Positions 18,587 to 27,244 of a stretch of 37,987 nucleotides of DNA are shown here, piece by piece. This DNA comes from Pseudomonas sp. (lineage in GTDB: Bacteria > Pseudomonadota > Gammaproteobacteria > Pseudomonadales > Pseudomonadaceae). The stretch covers positions 1 to 37,987 of the forward strand of contig JAUVYN010000028.1 in the NCBI GenBank assembly GCA_030603065.1, given 5' to 3'. The position numbers and the translations under genes are program-made. Under the pieces are notes generated by a model. The model saw nothing but the letters and a program-made list of their open reading frames with translations, had not been told where the DNA came from and made no database searches. Each line of letters starts with the position of its first letter. The stretch's first letter is position 1.

Positions 18587-20491
18587 TCATGATGTGATCA
18601 GCATTTCGGCTTCGACCGCATCTGCATCGTCTCCCACATCTACACCCTCTTCTGACACATCTCCAGTGTAGGCAGCCTTGCCGGTCGCTTGTTCGATTAG
18701 TCCAAGCAGTTGCTTCTGTCGGTCCTCCATAAAGGTCTGGAAGTCATCGCCACGCAGGATGGTTGGGTCAATCAGGTGTGTGCGAAGGTACTCGTCCAAT
18801 CTGATCCGTTCAATGACCGGAGTCTGCTTGTCGCCCTTCTCCAACTTGGCCAGGTATTCGGAGGGTGCCACACCGCCGATGATGCGATTCGTGCGGAACG
18901 ACAGAGGCGTCTTGTTTATGATGGAGTCGTATATCGCCGGCTTGATGCCCTGCTTCTTGCACCAGTCCTGTGGGAAGATATGGTGGATATCGACGTTCTC
19001 TCCGAAAAACACCGTATGGTCGAATTTCTGTCCGGATCGAAAATCCTGCGCACCTTCTTTCATCAGCAGCGCGTTGATACCCTTGTAGGCGGCAGACAGA
19101 CGCATACGCATGGTCTTCAGGCGGTCGGCGCGAAAGATCACTTCGCTCACCGTTGATGGTTCCGGTCCGCCCTGTAACCAGCGAGGCACCTCCATAAAGT
19201 CGCGAGCGATGCGAGACTCGACCGCCGAGCCATACAGCTCGCCAAACACGCCATTCCAGTACCATCGCACAAGCTTGGCGCGGTTCGCCTCGTGCTCCCA
19301 TGCCTCGCCGAGGTCAGCAATAATCGCCGCCAGCGGCACGATCTGCGACTGATAGGGCAGATCGAAGACGCGGTAGATGTGCTGCATGTGCAGAAACTTT
19401 GCCGCCTGCACGAAGCCATGTTCCACCTGCTTTTCGTAGTGCTTGTAGGCCGACAGCGGCAGATTCAATAGTGCCTGGCGGTTACCAATCACGGCCGGAA
19501 GCTCCTTGCCTGCCTTGCCAGCGCGTTCCGCCTCCCATCGGCGCTCGCGCGTGTAGAACAGCGAGATCGCCTGCAGGAAGTCAGTATTGCTCACGTTGGC
19601 GATAATCCCTGCCTCGGAATAGGCCGGGCGCATCGTGTCCACGAAACGTCGGTGCCGACCCTTTTGCTCGTCATCGCCATACCAGTCCTTGCGCAGCTCG
19701 TGACCCTCTGCTGCATACATCGCCGTGACCAGTTCGAAGGCATCCAGCGCCTTCCCACCCGTATTTACTTTCTCGAACACCACGCACACTGCCTCCTTGG
19801 ACGTAGCGCGGTCCAGTGAAATTACCGGCACGCGGTAGGACTTGAAGTTCTCCAAGACCTGCCGCTTGAAGGCGCGGAAGGTGTCACGCATTCCCTCATG
19901 CTCTTCGCCGCGCCAATGCTGGTCGAAGCCATCCTGCCAGCGATCCCAGTCAAACACCTGAGTCAGCGGATACATCAGCGCCGCGTATTCGTTGGCGGGG
20001 ACGGACAGGTCCAGTGTCACCTCGCGGCCGAAGTCGGTTCGTATGATCCGGTCCTCAGGCACGCCAACTATGGACTCCTCCCGGTCAACCGTCGGGTCCA
20101 GCGCCTTGCGGATGTCTATGTAGAACCAACGTTTTACTCTTTTGTTCTTTGGCGTGACCGTCGCGACCACCTTGTTGCGCAGCGTCACCTGATACAGCGA
20201 GGTCATGCGCTGCTGACCGTCGAGAAGCAAAGATTGCGGTATCGTGTTCTTCGCTTCGGCCGGAGCACCCTCCACTGGCCGCGGCTTGAAGTTCACTTCG
20301 CCGCCCGTGTCCAGCACCATCAGCGCTCCGACAGGGAAAGAGCGCGAGATCGAAGCAATCAGGCTTTTAATGCGATCCTCGTCCCATACCCAGCTACGTT
20401 GAAAATCGGGAAGTTGCAGCTTGCCGCGGTGGCAGTCTTCCAACAGTTCGATCAAGTCTATGGGGTTGGTCTTAAAGGTCGAGCCGGCCAT
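18587..20491 (-). CDS. DUF262-DUF1524 fused nuclease (GmrSD/BrxU-like), probable anti-phage defence
   Basis: A 634-residue protein. The N-terminal DUF262 domain has LQLPDFQRSWVWD (25-37) and the ParB-like nucleotide-binding motif DGQQRMTSLY (91-100). The C-terminal DUF1524 HNH-type nuclease has DIHHIFP (501-507) followed by NKTPLSFRTNR. In GmrSD and BrxU such proteins use nucleotide to cut DNA with modified cytosines, protecting against phages with hypermodified DNA. The target here is unknown. The tail is acidic (EEGVDVGDDADAVEAE). The start at 20491 has GGGAT seven bases upstream; a longer in-frame ATG at 20533 would run back through attC A and is less likely. It is the sole gene of an integron cassette. 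Confidence 0.93.
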   Translation of the reverse strand: MAGSTFKTNPIDLIELLEDCHRGKLQLPDFQRSWVWDEDRIKSLIASISRSFPVGALMVLDTGGEVNFKPRPVEGAPAEAKNTIPQSLLLDGQQRMTSLYQVTLRNKVVATVTPKNKRVKRWFYIDIRKALDPTVDREESIVGVPEDRIIRTDFGREVTLDLSVPANEYAALMYPLTQVFDWDRWQDGFDQHWRGEEHEGMRDTFRAFKRQVLENFKSYRVPVISLDRATSKEAVCVVFEKVNTGGKALDAFELVTAMYAAEGHELRKDWYGDDEQKGRHRRFVDTMRPAYSEAGIIANVSNTDFLQAISLFYTRERRWEAERAGKAGKELPAVIGNRQALLNLPLSAYKHYEKQVEHGFVQAAKFLHMQHIYRVFDLPYQSQIVPLAAIIADLGEAWEHEANRAKLVRWYWNGVFGELYGSAVESRIARDFMEVPRWLQGGPEPSTVSEVIFRADRLKTMRMRLSAAYKGINALLMKEGAQDFRSGQKFDHTVFFGENVDIHHIFPQDWCKKQGIKPAIYDSIINKTPLSFRTNRIIGGVAPSEYLAKLEKGDKQTPVIERIRLDEYLRTHLIDPTILRGDDFQTFMEDRQKQLLGLIEQATGKAAYTGDVSEEGVDVGDDADAVEAEMLITS

Positions 20492-20517
20492 GGTTGCTAT
20501 CCCGTGTAAACAAAAAA

Positions 20518-20590
20518 GTCTAACGTTTGACATGAGCGGTGACCGACCGGCGCAGCCGGTTGGGGCATCCGCTCGATGGAATGGTTGGGC
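20518..20590 (-). repeat. attC site A (integron recombination site), 3' end of the orphan-gene cassette
   Basis: A 73-base element. On the minus strand it starts with R'' GCCCAAC (20590-20584), 14 bases after the upstream gene's stop, and ends with R' GTTAGAC (20524-20518). Both fit RYYYAAC and GTTRRRY. Between them, GAGCGGAT pairs with ACCGCTC, and CCAACCGGC pairs with GCCGGTCGG around a short TGC turn, giving the expected folded attC hairpin with unpaired bases. The end TCAAACGTTAGAC is typical of attC sites. Confidence 0.92.
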
Positions 20591-20604
20591 GTCATCGGCT
20601 CCAT

Positions 20605-21003
20605 CTACTTTGCGGTAACGATTTGAGCAACTACTGCGGCAGCAGAGAACACCAGCGCCACGAGAGAAAGGGAAACTGACCAGAGCTGTCGCCGATGCTC
20701 GAGATCGTGATTCGCCAGCAGTGCTGCGAGATATGGAAAGTTCACACCATGCCGCTTGTCGCCGACTTTCAGCGCGAACAGATGAACATGTGTGGCCTCG
20801 CCCACCTGGTACCGATGCTTCGCGTCTAAGTGGTAATAGAGATAACCGAAGAGTAGCTGAGGTTTGCAGCGCAGCTTTTCCGCGACACCGTTTACATCTA
20901 TCGCAATGTAGGGGTCGTTCTCTCCTGGGCGGGAACCCGGATACTCGGACTCGTACTGCTCATAGATGCAACGAAGAACTTGTCGCTCAGTAGGCAGTTT
21001 CAT
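20605..21003 (-). CDS. Unrecognised 132-residue protein with a C-terminal membrane helix (cassette gene)
   Basis: I do not recognise this gene. The N-terminal half (RQVLRCIYEQYESEYPG ... IDVNGVAEKLRCKPQLLFGYLYYHLD) has the helix pattern of a winged helix-turn-helix. A hydrophobic helix (WSVSLSLVALVFSAAAVVAQIV) closes the protein, so it may be a membrane-anchored sensor or effector. The ATG at 21003 comes three bases after the cassette boundary heptamer GTTGGGC. No Shine-Dalgarno is obvious inside the cassette, so it may rely on the upstream sequence. It ends 14 bases before attC A. A defence-related role is only a guess from the neighbouring cassette. Confidence 0.75.
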   Translation of the reverse strand: MKLPTERQVLRCIYEQYESEYPGSRPGENDPYIAIDVNGVAEKLRCKPQLLFGYLYYHLDAKHRYQVGEATHVHLFALKVGDKRHGVNFPYLAALLANHDLEHRRQLWSVSLSLVALVFSAAAVVAQIVTAK

Positions 21004-21006
21004 GAC

Positions 21007-21024
21007 GCCCAACGGTGATTAGAC
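21007..21024 (-). repeat. Upstream cassette boundary, possibly a collapsed attC
   Basis: On the minus strand the 18-mer starts GTCTAAT and ends GTTGGGC with only TCACC between. The right half is the 5' boundary of cassette A. The left half resembles an R'' box with one mismatch, as if an attC had lost its central hairpin. It could instead be chance or part of a degenerate attI. Confidence 0.4.
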
Positions 21025-21183
21025 GGAATTTCGTCATATTGCATATTCGTTGCTTTCCGATACTCCAGACGCGAATCCATAACGACACAGAAAAACTGTA
21101 GGTAGAACAGCACGTTACGCATCCGTCCTTGCCAGCCCGCGTTATCGCGTGACTTCCGCATATCATGCGTCCGCTTGCACTCG

Positions 21184-21843
21184 TCACTTGCGCCCCATGA
21201 TCCGCAGTATCCGCAGGAACAGGTTGATGATGTCGATGTAGAGTGCTGCAGCGCTGTCGACGGCGTTATCCAGGGTTTTGGGGATCTGGTTGGCGCGGCC
21301 CCAGTCGTAGCCGATGTAACCGCAGAAGATGGCGACCACGGCCCAGTCGAGCCAGCCTTGATGGATGCCTAGAACGAAGATCTGAAACAGCTCAACCAGG
21401 ATCACCACGATGAGCGCGATGGTGAGGGCGCCGGCGATGCGGGCGAAGAAGGCGGGGTAAAGCGTGCCCAGTGCCATCATGCCGACAGTGACCAGACCTG
21501 TGATCTTGATCGCCTCGACGACGAGATTGGGGTCGTATCGGGAAACGACGAGATTGATGATCAGGCCGAACGGAACGACGACGAAGTTGTAGCCGATGAA
21601 GCTGACGATCGGGTTGTCAGACTTGCTGAACAGGTAGACTCCGAAGAAACAGCTGGCGAAGTAGCCGATGAAGAAAATCCAAGGCGAGATTTCCCTCAGG
21701 GACTCGGCCGGGATAGTGCCGACCATCATCCAGTTGACCCAGAACCCCCAGCACAGCACCACGCCGATCACCAGGTTGTAGAGCCTTGGGCTGATTTCAG
21801 CCTCGCCAGAGCTCCTGCGGTCAAATACGCTTGATTCCATCAT
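21184..21843 (-). CDS. Bax inhibitor-1 (YbhL/TMBIM-like) family membrane protein
   Basis: A 219-residue inner-membrane protein with about seven hydrophobic helices, from LYNLVIGVVLCWGFWVNWMMVG to WAVVAIFCGYIGYDWGRA. The C-terminal family pattern ALYIDIINLFLRILRIMG is present. Bacterial relatives are pH-dependent calcium-leak channels or have unknown roles. There are two adjacent ATGs (21843 and 21840); GGGAG lies eight bases before the first. It sits on the minus strand upstream of the cassette array, 180 bases before the first cassette gene. It could supply read-through transcription to the array, since I see no strong terminator between them. Confidence 0.9.
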   Translation of the reverse strand: MMESSVFDRRSSGEAEISPRLYNLVIGVVLCWGFWVNWMMVGTIPAESLREISPWIFFIGYFASCFFGVYLFSKSDNPIVSFIGYNFVVVPFGLIINLVVSRYDPNLVVEAIKITGLVTVGMMALGTLYPAFFARIAGALTIALIVVILVELFQIFVLGIHQGWLDWAVVAIFCGYIGYDWGRANQIPKTLDNAVDSAAALYIDIINLFLRILRIMGRK

Positions 21844-22071
21844 GTTGCACGCTCCCTGTTGCGTTGAAGCTGGCCGGTTGGCCACGCGAGATTTCCCACG
21901 CTACCGCCACCCGCGCAAATCCAGGCGCAGGGAAGGGCAGTGCGAAATAGTCAGGCGGGATCGATCAGCTGTCCTTGCCGAGAGGGAGGATGACTGGCAA
22001 ATCCATTGCCTTGGCCGAGAATAGAACAGGGTCGGGGTAAAAGTCGACGGGCAAATGCCCAGGAGGGGCGG

Positions 22072-22779
22072 CTAGAAAAGCCTACCAATCAATGCGGTTA
22101 CTGCCGTCTCCACTCGCAGTATCCGCTCGCCCAACTGTACCGGCGCGAATCCTGCTTCGACCAGTTTGTTCACTTCGTAGGGTATCCAGCCGCCCTCCGG
22201 GCCTATGGCCAGGGTTACGGATTCGCTCATCTGGCGGGGGCAGGCCGGGTAGTCACCGGGGTGGGCTACCAGCGCCTGGGTGCCCTGGACCAGGCTGGGC
22301 AGGTGGTCTTCGACGAAGGGCTTGAAGCGCTTTTCGATGCGCACTTCCGGCAGGATGGTATCGCGTGCCTGTTCCAGGCCAAGCAGCAGATTTTCACGCA
22401 GGGCGGCGGGCTCCAGAAAGGGCGTCTGCCAGAAGCTCTGTTCCACCCGGTAGCTGTTGATCAGGATGATGCGCGGCACGCCGAGCGTGGCGCTGTGCTG
22501 CAGGATGCGGCGGAACATCTTGGGCCGGGGCATGGCCAGGATCAGGGTGAGCGGCAGCTTGGCAGGGGGGGAGGCGGTCAGTTCGACCTGGAGTTCGGCC
22601 TGACCGGCATCGAGTGACAGTATCCTGCCTTCTCCCATCAGCCCGCCGATACGTCCGACGCGCAGCGAGTCGCCCTGGGCCACCTGCTGGATCTCGAGCA
22701 TGTGCTGCAGTCGGCGGCCACTCAGCCGCACCCTGTCAGCCGCGACGAAGTCGCCGTCCTCCAGCAGCAGCAGGTTCAT
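22072..22779 (-). CDS. rsmE: 16S rRNA (uracil-1498-N3)-methyltransferase RsmE
   Basis: Methylates N3 of U1498 in 16S rRNA, near the decoding site. The 235-residue protein has an N-terminal PUA-like domain (residues 1-70, [18 protein letters not shown]) and a C-terminal SPOUT methyltransferase domain. That domain shows the trefoil-knot motifs [28 protein letters not shown] and [12 protein letters not shown]. Its ATG overlaps the tatC stop (ATGA), so it is translated as the last gene of the ubi-his-tat run. Confidence 0.96.
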   Translation of the reverse strand: MNLLLLEDGDFVAADRVRLSGRRLQHMLEIQQVAQGDSLRVGRIGGLMGEGRILSLDAGQAELQVELTASPPAKLPLTLILAMPRPKMFRRILQHSATLGVPRIILINSYRVEQSFWQTPFLEPAALRENLLLGLEQARDTILPEVRIEKRFKPFVEDHLPSLVQGTQALVAHPGDYPACPRQMSESVTLAIGPEGGWIPYEVNKLVEAGFAPVQLGERILRVETAVTALIGRLF

Positions 22780-23552
22780 GCGGCGGAGTCGCTGCTTGCC
22801 TCGTCGCTGCGCTTCATCGGCTTGGCCAGCAGGCTGAACAGGATACCGACCTCATAGAGCAGCCACATGGGGATGGCCAGCAGTGCCTGGGAGATCACGT
22901 CCGGCGGGGTGAGGACCATGCCGATAACGAAGCAGCCAACCACCACGTAGGGGCGAATACGCCGTAGCTTCGGCACGTCCACCGCGCCGGAGAGCACCAG
23001 CAGCACTGTGGCCACCGGAATCTCGAAGGCCAGGCCGAAGGCCATGAACAGGGTCAGCACGAAGTCCAGATACTTGTTGATGTCGGTCATCACCGCCACG
23101 CCGGCTGGCGCGGTACTGGTAAAGAAGCCGAACACCAGCGGGAACACCACGTAATAGGCGAATGCCATGCCGGCATAGAACAGGAAGATGCTCGATGCCA
23201 GCAGCGGCACGGCCAGGCGCTTTTCGTGCTTGTACAGGCCGGGCGCGATGAACCCCCAGAGCTGATGCAGCACAAAGGGCATGGCCAGGAACAGTGCACT
23301 GACCAGTGCCAGCTTGAAGGGCGTCAGGAAGGGCGATGCCACGTCCGTGGCGATCATGCTGGTGCCTTCCGGCAGGTAGACCCGTAGCGGCTCGGAGATG
23401 AAGGCGTACAGGTCGTTGGCAAAGTAGAAGAGGCCGGCGAAGATCAGCAGCCAGACCACGACGATTCGCAGCAGGCGCGAGCGCAGTTCGGTCAGGTGGG
23501 CTACCAGGGGCATGTCTTTGGCCGCATCGGCCTTGGTGCGCTTATCGCTCAT
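22776..23552 (-). CDS. tatC: Twin-arginine translocase subunit TatC
   Basis: Core receptor of the Tat pathway; with TatB it binds twin-arginine signal peptides of folded proteins. The 258-residue protein has six transmembrane helices. The N-terminal signature is [17 protein letters not shown], with conserved Glu in [25 protein letters not shown] lies mid-protein, followed by [13 protein letters not shown] and [25 protein letters not shown]. It starts inside the end of tatB (11-base overlap) and its stop overlaps the rsmE start. Confidence 0.97.
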   Translation of the reverse strand: MSDKRTKADAAKDMPLVAHLTELRSRLLRIVVVWLLIFAGLFYFANDLYAFISEPLRVYLPEGTSMIATDVASPFLTPFKLALVSALFLAMPFVLHQLWGFIAPGLYKHEKRLAVPLLASSIFLFYAGMAFAYYVVFPLVFGFFTSTAPAGVAVMTDINKYLDFVLTLFMAFGLAFEIPVATVLLVLSGAVDVPKLRRIRPYVVVGCFVIGMVLTPPDVISQALLAIPMWLLYEVGILFSLLAKPMKRSDEASSDSAA

Positions 23553-23961
23553 GGGGGCGGTTCAGGGGTTCTTCTGCTGCGGAGTCGGGTGCCGGATCGG
23601 CCGGATTTGGCGTATCGCTGGTCGGCCTGGAATCTGCCGCCGAATCCGGAGCGGGTGAAGCGGGCGGGGTGGGCCGCCGGACATTGGAAAGCGGGCGCTT
23701 GGGCTCATCGGCGGGCTGTTGTGCCTGCGCGCGCTCCTGCTTTTCCAGATCTTTCATGATCTTTTCGTTGTGCAGCTGCTGGCGAATCTCGTCGGCACCG
23801 ATCTCGCGCTCGACCTGGGCCTGTACGTCGGCGAAGCCGCGTTTGATGCGGCCGATGGCCAGCCCGACGGTACGCACCGCCACGGGCAGGCGCTCGGGAC
23901 CGAGCACCAGCAGGCCGATGATGCCTATCACCAGCATTTCCATGAAGCCGAGATCGAACAT
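23542..23961 (-). CDS. tatB: Twin-arginine translocase subunit TatB
   Basis: A 139-residue single-span membrane protein that forms the TatBC receptor. The N-terminal helix [26 protein letters not shown] carries the conserved Glu in FMEM and the hinge GPERLP. An amphipathic helix ([23 protein letters not shown]) and a long Pro/Ala/Asp-rich unstructured tail follow. It is six bases downstream of tatA and overlaps tatC by 11 bases. Confidence 0.95.
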   Translation of the reverse strand: MFDLGFMEMLVIGIIGLLVLGPERLPVAVRTVGLAIGRIKRGFADVQAQVEREIGADEIRQQLHNEKIMKDLEKQERAQAQQPADEPKRPLSNVRRPTPPASPAPDSAADSRPTSDTPNPADPAPDSAAEEPLNRPHER

Positions 23962-23967
23962 GCAGTA

Positions 23968-24195
23968 TCAGTCCCTGGTGTGGGTTTCCGATTTCTTCTC
24001 GGGCTGCACGTCGAGGGTGTCACCGGTCTTCTGCTGAACCGATGGTTTCTCGTCATCGTTCACCGATTTGCGAAAGCCCTTGATGGCCTCGCCGAGGTCG
24101 CCACCGATGCTCTTGAGCCGCTTGGTGCCGAACAGCAGGACCACGATCAGCAGGACGATGAGCAACTGCCATACACTGATGCCGCCAAAACCCAT
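23968..24195 (-). CDS. tatA: Twin-arginine translocase subunit TatA
   Basis: A 75-residue pore-forming Tat component. The short N-terminus and helix [23 protein letters not shown] lead to the hinge FGTKRL, an amphipathic helix ([17 protein letters not shown]) and a charged tail. The start at 24195 has GGAG upstream and gives the family N-terminus; the longer in-frame extension upstream runs into hisE and is not Tat-like. It lies 23 bases after hisE. Confidence 0.96.
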   Translation of the reverse strand: MGFGGISVWQLLIVLLIVVLLFGTKRLKSIGGDLGEAIKGFRKSVNDDEKPSVQQKTGDTLDVQPEKKSETHTRD

Positions 24196-24218
24196 TGCAA
24201 ACCTCCGGGACTCTGCCC

Positions 24219-24551
24219 TTACTTGTGTTGTCGCGCGGCCTTTTCCGCCAGACCGGAAAGGTCGAAGCGCCGCTCGAGTTCCTTCAGCACATCTTCGGGC
24301 CCAAGGCCCAGATGGCTCAGCATGACCAGGCTGTGAAACCACAGATCGGCCGTTTCATAGATCAGATCGGACTTGTCCTCGCTGTGCTGGCAATCCTTGG
24401 CTGCCAGCAGAGTTTCGGTGCACTCCTCCCCAACCTTTTCCAGAATCTTGTTCAGGCCCTTGGCGTGCAGGCTCGCTACATAGGAGCTCTCCGCGCCTGC
24501 CTGTTTGCGCTGCTCCAGCACTTCGGCCAGGCGGCTCAACGTATCACTCAT
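24219..24551 (-). CDS. hisE: Phosphoribosyl-ATP pyrophosphatase HisE
   Basis: Second step of histidine synthesis: PR-ATP is hydrolysed to PR-AMP. The 110-residue all-alpha MazG-like protein shows [24 protein letters not shown] with its metal-binding Glu residues and the downstream [14 protein letters not shown] (ExxD-type motif). It is a separate gene rather than fused to hisI as in enterics. It overlaps hisI by eight bases. Confidence 0.96.
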   Translation of the reverse strand: MSDTLSRLAEVLEQRKQAGAESSYVASLHAKGLNKILEKVGEECTETLLAAKDCQHSEDKSDLIYETADLWFHSLVMLSHLGLGPEDVLKELERRFDLSGLAEKAARQHK

Positions 24552-24966
24552 GCTTGTGCTCGTAGATGCTTTCGGGGTCCTTCAGGACCGGATCGACGAT
24601 ATGCCACTGGCCATCGCGAAAGACGCGATAAAAGCAGCTCTGACGGCCAGTGTGGCATGCGATGCCGCCTAGCTGTTCTACCATCATTATTATTACATCG
24701 CTATCGCAATCCAGACGCAGTTCATGCAAAACCTGCACATGACCGGATTCCTCACCCTTGCGCCAGAGCTTCTTGCGCGAGCGTGACCAGTAAATTCCGC
24801 GGCCTTCCTTTGCGGTCAGTTCCAGTGCTTCGCGGTTCATCCAGGCGACCATGAGCACGCGCTGGGTATGCACATCCTGGGCGATTGCCGGCACCAGGCC
24901 GTCGGCGTCCCATTTGATGCAGTCGAGCCAGGTGCTGTCCTTTGGGGTATCCATCTGGGTATCCAT
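24544..24966 (-). CDS. hisI: Phosphoribosyl-AMP cyclohydrolase HisI
   Basis: Third step of histidine synthesis, opening the adenine ring of PR-AMP. The 140-residue protein shows [15 protein letters not shown], the [12 protein letters not shown] motif, [18 protein letters not shown], the metal-binding LDCDSD motif and the zinc cysteines in [15 protein letters not shown]. The start is uncertain. ATGGATACCC is repeated (24966 and 24954), so either ATG could be used, and a further in-frame TTG lies at 24984. None has a clear ribosome site. It overlaps hisE and follows ubiB by 68 bases. Confidence 0.94.
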   Translation of the reverse strand: MDTQMDTPKDSTWLDCIKWDADGLVPAIAQDVHTQRVLMVAWMNREALELTAKEGRGIYWSRSRKKLWRKGEESGHVQVLHELRLDCDSDVIIMMVEQLGGIACHTGRQSCFYRVFRDGQWHIVDPVLKDPESIYEHKHE

Positions 24967-25034
24967 GGGTGTGACAAGGGCCAAGAGTGTGCCAGTTTAA
25001 GCCGTGGGCGCGCCACCGCAGGGCACGCCGTTCA

Positions 25035-26624
25035 TCAGCGACGAAGAATCAGCCAGCCGCCGAGCGCCATGACGACTACATGCAAGGCCTGGGCCTGCCC
25101 CCAGGCAGGGGCATCCAGGCCGAGACCGACGGCGCCGAGCACGACCAGAGCCAGGCCCGCCACGCGTAGCGAGCGGGGGGACTCCTTCGGGGCGTTCGCC
25201 GGCGGCGTGTCGGCAATCCGCTCCATGGCGCGCTGGGTTGATGTAAGCAGAGTGGGTACCTGCTCCAGCTGCTGTTGCCAGTAGCGCAGCTGATTCTGGG
25301 GCAGCATGCGTTCGCGCATCCAGCGTTCAAGGTAGGGCTGCGCGGTGGACCAGAGATCCAGATCGGGGTAAAGCTGCCGGCCGAGCCCTTCGATATTCAG
25401 CAGCGTTTTCTGCAGTAGCACCAGTTGCGGCTGCACTTCCATGTTGAAGCGGCGTGCGGTCTGGAACAGGCGCAGCAGTAGCTGGCCGAAGGAAATGTCC
25501 TTGAGCGGGCGTTCGAAGATCGGCTCACAGACGCTGCGAATCGCCGCCTCGAATTCGTTGACCCGGGTGCCGGCGGGGATCCAGCCGGAATCGATGTGCA
25601 GCTGCGCCACACGCCGGTAGTCGCGCTTGAAGAAAGCAAGCAGGTTGCGCGCCAGGTAGTCCTGATCCTCGGCGCTCAGCGTCCCGACAATGCCGAAGTC
25701 CACGGCGATGTACTGCGGTTGCCAGGGGTGCGCGCGGGAAACGAAGATGTTGCCCGGGTGCATGTCGGCGTGAAAGAAGCTGTCGCGAAAGACCTGTGTG
25801 AAGAAGATCTCGACGCCGGCTTCGGCGAGCTTTTTCATGTCGGTACGCTGGTCGGCCAGTGCCGCCATGTCGGTCACCGGGATGCCGCTGATGCGCTCCA
25901 TGACCAGCACCTTGGACCGACACCAGTCCCAGTAGACCCTGGGTACGTAAAGGAGAGGAGAATCTTCGAAATTGCGACGTAGCTGGGAAGCATTGGCCGC
26001 TTCACGGTGCAGGTCCAGCTCGTCGAAGATGGTCTTTTCGTAGTCGCTGACCACTTCCACAGGTCGCAGGCGTCGGGCCTCGCTGGAGGCCCGTTCGAGT
26101 AATCGCGCGGCCAGGAACAGCCACTGCATGTCCTGGTGGATGGTGTCACCAATGCCTGGGCGAGTGACCTTGACCACCACTTCGGTACCGTCGTGCAGGC
26201 GCGCCACGTGCACCTGGGCCACCGAGGCGGAGGCCAGTGGCGCGTCGCTGAATTCGGCAAAAACGCTTTCGATCGACTGGCCGAGCTGTTCCTCTATTCG
26301 TGCACGCGCCTGGTCGGAGGGAAAGGGCGGAACCTTGTCCTGTAGCCAGGCCAGGTCATCGGCGATGTCGTCGGCCAGGAGGTCCCGGCGCGTCGAGAGA
26401 ATCTGGCCGAACTTGATGAATACCGGACCCAGATCTTCGCAGGCGCGGCGCAGTCGCTCACCGCGGGTCAGGCCCCTGGGCGCCGGGCGCAATCGCCAGG
26501 GGCCGATGCGTAGCACGAACCGGACGAGGGCTGGTAGCGGCAGTTGCAGAAGCAGCTGATCGAGGCGGTAGCGGGTGAAGACCTGAAAAATCCTGAACAG
26601 GCGCAGTAGGGCGATGAAATTCAT
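25035..26624 (-). CDS. ubiB: Ubiquinone biosynthesis atypical kinase UbiB
   Basis: ABC1/ADCK-type ATPase needed for ubiquinone synthesis, probably helping to extract lipid intermediates from the membrane. The protein is 529 residues. Markers are the KxGQ motif [13 protein letters not shown], the Ala-rich loop [10 protein letters not shown], Lys in VVVKVTRPG, the catalytic-loop-like HADMHPGN and the metal motif VDFGIVG. Two hydrophobic C-terminal helices ([16 protein letters not shown] and [15 protein letters not shown]) anchor it. The start at 26624 overlaps the ubiJ stop (ATGA); the frame continues open upstream inside ubiJ, but that stretch is not coding. Confidence 0.96.
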   Translation of the reverse strand: MNFIALLRLFRIFQVFTRYRLDQLLLQLPLPALVRFVLRIGPWRLRPAPRGLTRGERLRRACEDLGPVFIKFGQILSTRRDLLADDIADDLAWLQDKVPPFPSDQARARIEEQLGQSIESVFAEFSDAPLASASVAQVHVARLHDGTEVVVKVTRPGIGDTIHQDMQWLFLAARLLERASSEARRLRPVEVVSDYEKTIFDELDLHREAANASQLRRNFEDSPLLYVPRVYWDWCRSKVLVMERISGIPVTDMAALADQRTDMKKLAEAGVEIFFTQVFRDSFFHADMHPGNIFVSRAHPWQPQYIAVDFGIVGTLSAEDQDYLARNLLAFFKRDYRRVAQLHIDSGWIPAGTRVNEFEAAIRSVCEPIFERPLKDISFGQLLLRLFQTARRFNMEVQPQLVLLQKTLLNIEGLGRQLYPDLDLWSTAQPYLERWMRERMLPQNQLRYWQQQLEQVPTLLTSTQRAMERIADTPPANAPKESPRSLRVAGLALVVLGAVGLGLDAPAWGQAQALHVVVMALGGWLILRR

Positions 26625-27244
26625 TCGTCGGTGGTGTCCGAAGGCGGATTTTCCAGGTTGGTCACGCGGGCATCGAGGCGGTCGAGCTGCAGTCGCAGCT
26701 GATGCAGCTGGGCAGCGAAGGCCTGCCCTTCGGCACGCCCGACCAGTTGCCGACTTTCTTCGGTGAGGTAGTCGCTCAGACTCTGGCTCAGGCTGTCGTG
26801 GGTTTGCTGGGTCCAGTCCCGAGCGCCACGGACAAGGTCCCCGATGGCATGGGCCGCGACCGGACCAATCCAGCGCGCCAACTCTCCCTCGCCGTCGATC
26901 TGCAGGTCGCCAAGGATGTTCTGCAGACTGACCAGCAACTGGCTGTCGCCGGTGATCAGGACATCTGGCTCCTGCAGCAGGCGCTGGCGTTCGGAACTCA
27001 GGACCAGGCGCGCCAGCAGGGTGGTCGGCGCCCGCAGCGTGCAATCGGCTTCCTCTTCACTCTGCGAGCGCAGGGCGATGCCGCCGACCACCGGGGCCAG
27101 ATACACCCTCCAGGCCGGCGAGCTGCCTTCGATCAGAATCAGCCGGCCCTGCAGGCTTTCGAGCCTGCGCGCGGTCAGGGCATCGCGGGAAATGGCCAGC
27201 GCCAGTGCCCGCTCTGCCGCGGCCAGGGTCGCCTGGGTGATCAT
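26621..27244 (-). CDS. ubiJ: Ubiquinone biosynthesis accessory factor UbiJ (SCP2 domain)
   Basis: A 207-residue protein with an SCP2 lipid-binding domain (about 15-115, including [15 protein letters not shown] and [25 protein letters not shown]). A C-terminal coiled coil ([19 protein letters not shown]) follows. UbiJ binds polyprenyl intermediates and scaffolds the soluble Ubi complex. It sits between ubiE and ubiB with one-base and four-base overlaps, the standard ubiE-ubiJ-ubiB operon. Confidence 0.93.
   Translation of the reverse strand: MITQATLAAAERALALAISRDALTARRLESLQGRLILIEGSSPAWRVYLAPVVGGIALRSQSEEEADCTLRAPTTLLARLVLSSERQRLLQEPDVLITGDSQLLVSLQNILGDLQIDGEGELARWIGPVAAHAIGDLVRGARDWTQQTHDSLSQSLSDYLTEESRQLVGRAEGQAFAAQLHQLRLQLDRLDARVTNLENPPSDTTDE

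Larger units (their letters stand above)
18510..21012 (-). mobile_element. Two-cassette integron array without an integrase (CALIN-like)
   Basis: Read on the minus strand, two cassettes lie in tandem. Cassette A runs from 21012 to 20524 (489 bases, orphan gene plus attC A). Cassette B runs from 20523 to 18510 (2,014 bases, DUF262-DUF1524 nuclease plus attC B). Each gene ends 14 bases before its attC and starts within about 35 bases of its 5' boundary. Boundary heptamers match within each cassette: GTTGGGC with GCCCAAC, and GTTAGAC with GTCTAAC. No tyrosine recombinase or recognisable attI is present in the window. The backbone genes on both sides are chromosomal. Confidence 0.82.

Noticed and set aside
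21025-21183. attI site and integrase promoter upstream of the cassette array
   Set aside because: There are small palindromic fragments (for example near 21140-21152), but no integrase gene or recognisable attI layout.
26625-27044. 140-codon N-terminal extension of ubiB
   Set aside because: It overlaps ubiJ entirely, the translation is Arg/Pro/Ala-rich noise, and the ATG at 26624 gives the family start and the ATGA overlap.
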